A stretch of 64,000 bases of DNA from Mangrovicoccus sp. HB161399 (GTDB lineage: Bacteria > Pseudomonadota > Alphaproteobacteria > Rhodobacterales > Rhodobacteraceae). Positions within the stretch are counted from its first letter, which is position 1; every line of letters begins with the position of its first letter. Shown here one piece after another: positions 58,488 through 64,000 of this stretch. Position numbers and translations under genes: made by a program. The notes beneath the pieces were generated by a model. That model ran no database searches and was not told where the DNA came from. It saw nothing but the letters and a program-made list of their open reading frames with translations. The DNA is taken from contig NZ_JAATVU010000004.1 of the NCBI RefSeq assembly GCF_013184745.1, positions 62,001 to 126,000 on the forward strand. The letters are read 5' to 3'.

Positions 58488-59187
58488 GGGCCTGCCTCGC
58501 GGCGGTCAGGCGCAGCGCCTGCACCGCGGCATTCACCCCCAGCGCCAGCACCAGCAGCACGATCCCCAGCGCCAGCGCCAGCGCCAGGTCGCCCTTCGAG
58601 GTCTCCAGCGCGATGGCGGTGGTCATGACCCGGGTCAGGTGGTCGATATTGCCGCCGACGATGATCACCGCGCCGACCTCGGCGATGGCGCGGCCGAACC
58701 CGGCCAGCCAGACCGTCAGCAGCGCGTAGCGCCCGTCCCAGAGCAGCGTGGCGATGCTCTGGCGCGGGCTGAGGCAGAGCGAGCGGAACTGGTCGGCATA
58801 TTCGGCATGCAGATCCTCCAGCACCTGCCGCGACAGGGCGGCGACGATGGGCACGATCAGGATGGTCTGCGCCAGGATCATCGCGCCCGGCGTGTAGAGC
58901 AGGCCGAGAAAGCCCAGCGGACCCGAGCGCGACAGGCTGAGATAGACCAGAAGCCCCACCACCACCGGCGGCAGCCCCATCAGCGCGTTCATGACCACGA
59001 GGACCAGGCCCCTGCCCCGGAACCGGCTGACCGCGACCAGCGCGCCCACCGGCAGGCCGATGGCGCTGGCCAGGAGCGTGGCGCTCAGGCTGACCCTCAG
59101 CGACAGCCCGACGATTTCGTAGAGATCCGCCTCCCCGGACAGGACCAGCGACAGCGCCAGCCCGAAAGCCTCTGCGATATTCTGCAA
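58480..59187 (-). CDS. tupB: Tungstate-type ABC transporter permease TupB
   Basis: A 235-aa inner-membrane permease with five to six helices and the EAA loop region EYADQFRSLCLSPRQSIATLLWDGRYALLT. TupB family stretches RVSLSATLLASAIGLPVGALVA and MGLPPVVVGLLVYLSLSRSGPLG are present. The start is TTG at 59187, supported by GGGGAGGG a few bases upstream and the absence of a better codon. The ribosome binding site and start lie inside an inverted repeat (separate entry). Confidence 0.91.
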   Translation of the reverse strand: MQNIAEAFGLALSLVLSGEADLYEIVGLSLRVSLSATLLASAIGLPVGALVAVSRFRGRGLVLVVMNALMGLPPVVVGLLVYLSLSRSGPLGFLGLLYTPGAMILAQTILIVPIVAALSRQVLEDLHAEYADQFRSLCLSPRQSIATLLWDGRYALLTVWLAGFGRAIAEVGAVIIVGGNIDHLTRVMTTAIALETSKGDLALALALGIVLLVLALGVNAAVQALRLTAARQAHA

Positions 59188-59214
59188 AATTTACCCTCCC
59201 CGCGGAAATTTTGC
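59184..59214. promoter_or_regulatory. Inverted repeat over the tupB ribosome binding site and start
   Basis: GCAAAATTT (59184-59192) and AAATTTTGC (59206-59214) are perfect 9-base arms separated by 13 bases. The AT-rich arms stand out in GC-rich DNA. The spacer holds the GGGGAGGG ribosome binding site and one arm holds the TTG start. It could be an operator for the cluster's regulator, or an mRNA hairpin that hides the translation signal. Neither is shown. Confidence 0.55.
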
Positions 59215-59359
59215 GTCCTCCCGACTATGCAGGACCGCGCGCAGGACGCAAGCGGGGATTGCTCCGGCAGCGGCGGGGGCCGCACGCAACGGCGGGGCGC
59301 CAAGGGCCTGCCTGCGTCGCCCCTGGCTCCCCTCGCCGCCGGTGACGGCGGCCCGTCCG

Positions 59360-59590
59360 CTATTTCCCGGCCTGGGTCCTGTCCTGATCCCGGTCCTGAT
59401 CCTGGTCCTGATCCGGGACAGTGGCTGCCGGATCGCCGGAGGCGGGCGCGGAAGCGGCCGTCGCCGAGGCCGCAGCCCGTCCGCCGCCGTCATCGCCATC
59501 GCCGCCGGCATAGGTGCCGCCCTGGTTGGCGAAGTCGCTGCAGGCTGCCAGAGCGCTTGCCACGACAAGCAGTACGAGCAGTTCTTTCAT
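59360..59590 (-). CDS. Small lipoprotein with Asp-Gln repeat tail
   Basis: A 76-aa predicted lipoprotein. Met at 59590 begins a short signal with lipobox ALAAC (Cys17). The mature part is Gly/Asp/Ala-rich, then ends PDQDQDQDRDQDRTQAGK, encoded by three imperfect copies of a 12-base unit like GGTCCTGATCCC (about 59379-59414). A GGAGGAAGG site precedes the start. No family known. The tail length may vary between strains because of the DNA repeat. Confidence 0.7.
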   Translation of the reverse strand: MKELLVLLVVASALAACSDFANQGGTYAGGDGDDGGGRAAASATAASAPASGDPAATVPDQDQDQDRDQDRTQAGK

Positions 59591-59881
59591 GATGACCTTC
59601 CTCCTTTCCACGTCCCCAGCGTAGGGCGCGAGGCGGAAAACGGCCATGATTTCGGTCAATTGCGCGAAACTTCTCCAGGATCGCGGCCCATCGGCCGGCC
59701 GGGGCGCGGCCATGGCGGCGCGGGGTCCGGGCGAATGCCGCGGGCGCGGGGATGGACGGCGCCGCAAATCTGCCTACCTGATGCAAGAAAGCCCCGGATG
59801 CCCTCGGCCGCAGATGCCCGGTTGCGCCGGACGCGGCAGATGCGACACTCGGGGAAAGTCATGACTTACGGAAATGGATCC

Positions 59882-60184
59882 ATGCGTTTCAGCTTGCACT
59901 CCGCGTTTCTCCTTCCCGCCCTTCTTGCAGGCCTGGCCGGCTGCGATCCCGCCGCGCTGACGGCGCTGAATTCCGCGACGCCCGACCAGGTCCCCGAGGC
60001 GGTGCGGGCGGCGGCAGCCCCGGACCAGGACATCGCGACGGCGCGGGTCCTGCCAGAGGACGGCTGCTACTGGTACGAATATTCCGGACCGGTGGAGACC
60101 ACGCTGCTGCCGCTGCTGACCCCCGGGGGGCGGCCGATCTGCACCCAGGCCGCGGTCGAGGCGAAGGCGGCGGACGCGGGCTGA
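59882..60184 (+). CDS. Small lipoprotein, function unknown
   Basis: A 100-aa protein with a typical lipoprotein signal (MRFSLHSAFLLPALLAGLAGC, lipobox LAGC). The mature part has Cys in EDGCYWYEYSGPVE and GRPICTQ, which could form one disulfide. A second in-frame ATG at 59861, behind GGGGAAAG, would add seven residues; I chose 59882 because it gives the standard charged start. No family recognised. It converges on the transpeptidase gene. Confidence 0.7.
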   Translation: MRFSLHSAFLLPALLAGLAGCDPAALTALNSATPDQVPEAVRAAAAPDQDIATARVLPEDGCYWYEYSGPVETTLLPLLTPGGRPICTQAAVEAKAADAG

Positions 60185-60224
60185 GCCGCGGCTGCCGGGC
60201 CTCCGCCCGCCTTGCGGCGGGGGC

Positions 60225-60878
60225 TCAGCTCTGGGCGGTCACCGTCCGCTCGGCGGGATGCAGGATGGCGCGGCTGCCGACGGAGACATTGTCGTAGAGG
60301 CCGATGATATGCGCCATGACCATCCGGACGCAGCCCGAGCTCGCCCGTCCGCCGATCGAGCGGGGATGCGGCGTGCCGTGGATGCGCAGGTAGGTGTCGC
60401 GGTTGCCCTGGTAGAGATAGAGCGCGCGCGATCCCAGCGGGTTGCTGGGCCCGCCCGGCATCCCGTCGGCATGCTGGGCGTAAAGCTGCGGGTCGCGCGC
60501 GATCATGTCCGAAGTCGGGGTCCAGCTCGGCCATTTCGCCTTGCGCCGGATCGAATAGGTGCCCGGCTCGTAGAGATGCCCGCGGGCGATGGCCACGCCG
60601 TAGCGGTTGGCCGTGCCGCCCGGCTGGATGTGGTAGAGATAGCGCGCCACCGCGTCGACATGGATGTCGCCCGGCGTCAGCCCCGGCTTGGCCTCGACCG
60701 TCTGCGGCAGGAAGCGGGGATGGAAGCCCCACGGATTGGACGTTGCGGGGTTGTAGTTCGCGGGCGTGACCTGCGCATCCCAGCGGGCCCAATCGCCGGT
60801 TGCGGCAGCGGCGGGAAAGGCGATGGGCGCCGAGAACAGGGCAGCGCTGGTCGTCAGGAAATGGCGTCTCGTCAACAT
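60225..60878 (-). CDS. L,D-transpeptidase (YkuD family), exported
   Basis: A 217-aa protein. A twin-arginine-like signal MLTRRHFLTTSAALF opens it. The catalytic region has RIHGTPHPRSIGGRASSGCVRM, the HG...S.GCVR(M/L) motif with nucleophile Cys. SGCVRM is followed by a short tail to SVGSRAILHP. Such enzymes make 3-3 cross-links in peptidoglycan or attach lipoproteins. It is monocistronic. Start 60878 chosen at the signal peptide. Confidence 0.93.
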   Translation of the reverse strand: MLTRRHFLTTSAALFSAPIAFPAAAATGDWARWDAQVTPANYNPATSNPWGFHPRFLPQTVEAKPGLTPGDIHVDAVARYLYHIQPGGTANRYGVAIARGHLYEPGTYSIRRKAKWPSWTPTSDMIARDPQLYAQHADGMPGGPSNPLGSRALYLYQGNRDTYLRIHGTPHPRSIGGRASSGCVRMVMAHIIGLYDNVSVGSRAILHPAERTVTAQS

Positions 60879-61037
60879 GGGCAAACGGCCCCCGGCTTGA
60901 GTGAACGAAAAACTGGCGTGTCGCATGGGATCTAGGATGGATCGCATGATCATCCAGCTCCGTGCTGCACACAAGTCAAATGCTCCCTGCCCTTGCCGGG
61001 GCGGGTCGCCGGCGCAACGCCCGGACTGCCGGCGGCC

Positions 61038-61739
61038 TCAGCCCAGCAGGTGCGGCGGGATCGTGGCGATGAAATCCGACAGGTGGTCGCCGAGCAGCCG
61101 CACATGTTCGCTGGCCGCCACCATCGCGCGGTCGCTGTCGCCGGCATCGATCGCATCGATGATCTCGCGGTGCTCGCTCAGCGTGGCGCGCATCTTGCCC
61201 GGCTGGTAGGTCACCTGCCGCCGGTAGGGCGAGAGCCGCAGCCGGAGCGCGATGGTCTGTGACGCCAGGAAATGGGTATGCGCGGCGGCATAGAGCAGGT
61301 CGTGGAATTCCTCGTTGATCCAGTAGAAGGCCACCGGGTCGCCTTCCTCGAAGGCGGCTTCCAGCCGTTCCTGGATTTCCAGCATCGCCGCCTTCTCCTC
61401 GCGCGAGGCGCGCCGTGCCGCCAGCCGCGCGCAGAGCCCTTCAAGCGCGGCCATCAGGTCGAACATCTCGATCAGCATCGGGATCGACAGCTGCGTGACC
61501 ATCGTGCCCTGCCGCCCGCGGACCTCGACCAGCCCGGTCGCGACCAGTCCCTTGATCGCCTCGCGCACCGGCGTGCGCGACACCGAGAAGCGCGCCGCGA
61601 TCTCGGTCTCGTCCAGCCGGTCGCCGGGCTTTAGCTCGCCCTCCACGATCAGCCGCTCCAGGTCCTGGCGAAGTTCCTCGGCGCGCGTCAACGGGCGGCG
61701 GGCCGGTTTCCCGGGACTGGTCTCGGCGATCTGTGACAT
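61038..61739 (-). CDS. GntR-family regulator, FCD type
   Basis: A 233-aa regulator. The winged helix includes LIVEGELKPGDRLDETEIAARFSVSRTPVREAIKGLVATGLVEV (in parts: GDRLDE, SVSRTPVREAI), the GntR hallmark. The C-terminal FCD domain carries metal-binding His candidates in EEFHDLLY, LSEHREII and ASEHVRLL. It lies 46 bases after an alpha/beta hydrolase gene on the same strand and likely controls that operon. Confidence 0.92.
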   Translation of the reverse strand: MSQIAETSPGKPARRPLTRAEELRQDLERLIVEGELKPGDRLDETEIAARFSVSRTPVREAIKGLVATGLVEVRGRQGTMVTQLSIPMLIEMFDLMAALEGLCARLAARRASREEKAAMLEIQERLEAAFEEGDPVAFYWINEEFHDLLYAAAHTHFLASQTIALRLRLSPYRRQVTYQPGKMRATLSEHREIIDAIDAGDSDRAMVAASEHVRLLGDHLSDFIATIPPHLLG

Positions 61740-61785
61740 GGGCTCTCCTCTCCCGCCGGCGGCAAGGGTGCCGTCCTGGGCGGTG

Positions 61786-62619
61786 TCATGGTATATGCGG
61801 AAGGTCGGTTGCTGTATACTGGAATGGCGTTTCGGCATCGGTTTCAGCCAGTTCTGCCAATTCGGCGAGCAGAACCGGCAGCAGGGACGCCGGAGCCTCG
61901 ATCTGCGGGAAATGCCCGCTGCCGTAGATCCGGCACGGGACCGCGGCGAGGCAGGGCAGCGGATCGGCGGCATGGGCCGCCTCGACCGCGGCGGAATTGA
62001 CCAGCCTGAGCGGGCAGGCAAGGCCCGGCAGGCGCGCGGCGATTTCCCACGCGAAGAGCGCGTCGCGCAGGTCGAGCAGATCCGCCGGACGGGCCCGCAG
62101 GATGTCCCGCACGATCCCGGCGCGCCGGTCTGCAGGCGTGGCGGGCGCCGCGATGGCATCGACCATGCGGCGGGTCTCTCCGGCGAGGTCCGCGCCGAAG
62201 GCAGCGCGGCGGCGGGCGATCTCCGCCGCGGGCGTTCCGCCGTAGAACACCCGGTCGGCCAGCGTGTCGAGCCCGAGAAGCCCGCGGATCCGTCCGGGCG
62301 CAGCCAGGGCGGCCTCGACCATCACCGGCCCGCCCATGGAATGGCCGAGCAGCACCGCATCTTCGAGCCCGGCGGCACCGAGGAGCGTGGCCAAGCCCTG
62401 CCCCAGCGCAGCCATCGACACCGGCCCCGCGAGCGGATGGACCGGCCCGCCGGGCAAATCGGCGGCGAAGACCCGCCAGCGGGCAGACAGGCCCGGCAGC
62501 TGCGCCTGCCATTGCGCGGACGAGCCGCCCCAGCCATGGACCAGCACCAGCGGCGGGCCGGAGCCCCCCGCGTCCGACAGGGCGAAGCGCCCTGCCCGGC
62601 TGGCCAGCTGCCAGGTCAC
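61786..62619 (-). CDS. Alpha/beta-fold hydrolase
   Basis: A 277-aa hydrolase. The oxyanion motif VLVHGWGGSSAQW, the nucleophile elbow LLGHSMGGPVM (Ser) and a C-terminal His in YGSGHFPQIEAPA make a complete triad with an Asp further upstream. No signal peptide. Its ATG overlaps the stop of the monooxygenase gene (ATGA), so both are made together. Substrate unknown; such pairs cleave products of flavin monooxygenases. Confidence 0.88.
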   Translation of the reverse strand: MTWQLASRAGRFALSDAGGSGPPLVLVHGWGGSSAQWQAQLPGLSARWRVFAADLPGGPVHPLAGPVSMAALGQGLATLLGAAGLEDAVLLGHSMGGPVMVEAALAAPGRIRGLLGLDTLADRVFYGGTPAAEIARRRAAFGADLAGETRRMVDAIAAPATPADRRAGIVRDILRARPADLLDLRDALFAWEIAARLPGLACPLRLVNSAAVEAAHAADPLPCLAAVPCRIYGSGHFPQIEAPASLLPVLLAELAELAETDAETPFQYTATDLPHIP

Positions 62620-63896
62620 GCGGGCAGGCCCAGCTTGCCGCGCAGGGTGCCCGGCGCATAGGCCGTCTTGTAGAGACCGCGCTCCTGCAGGATCGGCACC
62701 ACCAGGTCGATGAAGTCGGTGAAGCCTTCCATCAGCCAGCCCGGCATGATGTTGAACCCGTCGGCGGCGCCGGTCTCAAACCATTCCTGCAGCGTGTCCG
62801 CCACCTGTTCCGCCGAACCGCAGAGCACCCAGTGGCCGCGCGCGGCGGCGACCAGCGCGTAGAGGTCGCGCAGGGTCATGTTCTCGCGCTTGGCCTTCGA
62901 CAGCATGGCGCGGGCGAAGGCGTGATAGGCGTCGTTCTCGCCCAGATCCGGGATCGGTCCGTCGAGATCGGCACCCGAGAGGTCGGTGTTGAACCGCTCC
63001 GACAGCATCCCCAGCGCGGTCTTGTCGTCGACGAAGCCCATCAGCCGCGCCAGCTTCTCGCGCGCCTCGGCCTCGGTCCGGCCGACGACCGGCATCACGC
63101 CGGGCAGAACGACAAGATCCTCCGGCTTGCGGCCGTTCTTCTCCAGCCGCGCCTTCAGCCCCTTGTAGAAGGCGGCGGACTCGGCGCGGTCCTGGGTCAC
63201 GGTGAAGACGACATCCGCGTGCTTCGCCGCCAGCTCCTGTCCCGGTTCCGAACCGCCGGCCTGCAGGATCAGCGGCCGTCCCTGCGGGCTGCGCGGGATG
63301 TTGACCGGGCCCTTCACCTTGAAGAACGTGCCCTCGTGGTCGATCGGACGGATTTTCGCCGGGTCGAAATAGGCGCCGCTTTCGCGGTCCTTCGGCACGG
63401 CGTCCGGTTCCCAGGCATCCCAGAGCTTGCGCACCACCTCGATGAATTCCGCCGACATCTCGTAGCGCCGCGCATGGTCGGGATGGGTGGTGCCGAAATT
63501 CGCCGCCGCCTGCGGGTTCGAGGTGGTCACAGAGTTCCAGGCTGCGCGGCCGCCCGAGATGTGGTCGAGCGAGGCAAAGGCGCGCGCGAGGCTCCAGGGG
63601 TCGCCATAGGTGGTCGAGGCCGTGGCGCCGAGGCCGATATGGCTGGTCGACATCGCGATGGCCGAGAGCAGCGTCAGCGGCTCCAGCCGCGAGCAGTAGG
63701 AGGGATGCGCGGACGGGTCGGCATTGAGGTTGTCGCCCATGAAGATCAGGTCGAATAGCCCGCGCTCCGCCTCGCGGCAGATCGCTTGCACTTGAGACAG
63801 ATCCGCGAAGTCGTCGCAGGCCCCCTCCATCCGCCAGCCCGAGATATGGCTGCCGGTGGCCATCAGGAAGAGGCCGAGGCGCATCTCGCGGCTCAT
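62616..63896 (-). CDS. Flavin-dependent monooxygenase of the NtaA/SnaA/DszA family
   Basis: A 426-aa luciferase-like (bacterial TIM barrel) FMNH2-dependent monooxygenase. Family stretches are FDLIFMGDNLNADPSAH, GLGATASTTYGDPWSLARAFASLDHISGGRAAWNSVTT (in parts), and SPQGRPLILQAGGSEPGQELAA. It acts with a separate flavin reductase not seen in this window. Members oxidise nitrilotriacetate, dibenzothiophene or similar compounds. Start 63896 (MSREMRLGLF) overlaps the preceding stop as ATGA. Confidence 0.93.
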   Translation of the reverse strand: MSREMRLGLFLMATGSHISGWRMEGACDDFADLSQVQAICREAERGLFDLIFMGDNLNADPSAHPSYCSRLEPLTLLSAIAMSTSHIGLGATASTTYGDPWSLARAFASLDHISGGRAAWNSVTTSNPQAAANFGTTHPDHARRYEMSAEFIEVVRKLWDAWEPDAVPKDRESGAYFDPAKIRPIDHEGTFFKVKGPVNIPRSPQGRPLILQAGGSEPGQELAAKHADVVFTVTQDRAESAAFYKGLKARLEKNGRKPEDLVVLPGVMPVVGRTEAEAREKLARLMGFVDDKTALGMLSERFNTDLSGADLDGPIPDLGENDAYHAFARAMLSKAKRENMTLRDLYALVAAARGHWVLCGSAEQVADTLQEWFETGAADGFNIMPGWLMEGFTDFIDLVVPILQERGLYKTAYAPGTLRGKLGLPA

Positions 63897-64000
63897 GCCC
63901 GGTACCCCGCATCGACGCGGTCTAGATCGCGCATCAGGGCCGGCCATTCGCGCTCGCCCGGGATCAGGATGTCGCCCTTGAGCTCCCAGAACTGGCGCGC
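63893..64000 (-). CDS. C-terminal end of an unknown gene, cut by window edge
   Basis: The last 35 codons of a frame that enters from the right edge: it contains QFWELKGDILIPG and ends ALMRDLDRVDAGYRA before a TGA that overlaps the monooxygenase start (ATGA). The coupling shows it is a real gene of the same operon. Too little remains to name a family. Confidence 0.65.
   Translation of the reverse strand, partial: ARQFWELKGDILIPGEREWPALMRDLDRVDAGYRA

Noticed and set aside
60206-60221. CCCGCC-TTGC-GGCGGG hairpin as terminator between converging genes
   Set aside because: No T-run on either side; short GC hairpins of this kind are common by chance here.

Overview
The window is GC-rich chromosomal DNA with dense, often overlapping genes (many ATGA, GTGA or TTGA stop/start overlaps). 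The gene families suggest an alphaproteobacterium of the Rhodobacteraceae type: a tct tripartite tricarboxylate system, a membrane formate dehydrogenase with DUF3305/DUF3306 partners, single-Cys FdhD, and a GAFTGA-less NtrC-like regulator. No rRNA, tRNA or CRISPR array was seen. The genus cannot be fixed from the sequence alone.

Layout. (1) 1-4107: TctD/TctE-type two-component system divergent from tctC-tctB-tctA, with 11-bp direct repeats between them, ending at a clear terminator. (2) 4128-13824: a Tat-type 5'-nucleotidase/cyclic phosphodiesterase, a 968-aa acidic DxDxDG protein behind an AT-rich promoter patch, a stand-alone Lrp ligand-binding domain, a Cache-HAMP-GGDEF-EAL protein and a DUF6880-like protein. 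(3) 14302-27801: an amino-acid/amide catabolism block (amidohydrolase, Asp/Glu-type racemase, flavin amine oxidase, ion-transporter-like permease, D-amino-acid dehydrogenase, LysR regulator, penicillin acylase) interrupted by two spacers of about 1.65 kb with no credible gene. (4) 28149-32895: a three-gene operon of a secreted one-heme protein, a LodA/GoxA-type quinoprotein oxidase (CTQ cofactor family) and its LodB-type flavoprotein. (5) 33127-55270: a formate dehydrogenase supercluster of about twenty genes. It holds FdhD, MobA, MobB, an unusual MoeA fusion, a TusA-like protein, a histidine kinase, DUF6505-like and biotin/lipoate-ligase-like proteins, Mrp/ApbC, a multi-[4Fe-4S] protein, DUF3305, DUF3306, a TorD-like chaperone, a small Tat protein, the alpha, beta and gamma subunits, a WD40-cytochrome c fusion, a 41-aa membrane peptide, the response regulator and a lytic transglycosylase. 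(6) 55334-55889: wreck of an IS5-family transposase. (7) 55899-59187: tungstate-type ABC transporter with its one-component regulator. (8) 59360-64000: two small lipoproteins, an L,D-transpeptidase, and a GntR/hydrolase/flavin-monooxygenase operon that runs off the end.

How it fits together. The formate dehydrogenase needs a bis-MGD metal cofactor. MobA, MobB and MoeA would build it, FdhD would sulfurate it, the Tup-type transporter would bring in the oxyanion, and Mrp plus TorD would support cluster and subunit assembly. The alpha, beta and gamma subunits would oxidise formate in the periplasm and pass electrons to quinone or to the cytochrome. The histidine kinase and response regulator lie near the two ends of the block, and a pair of near-identical palindromes in the central divergent promoter is the best candidate operator.

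The most unusual items are the cytochrome-LodA-LodB operon, the RNase-H-like/MoeA fusion, the WD40-cytochrome and 41-aa peptide inside the fdh operon, the paired palindromes, and an inverted repeat over the tupB ribosome binding site and TTG start. All functions are inferred by reading; no searches were run.
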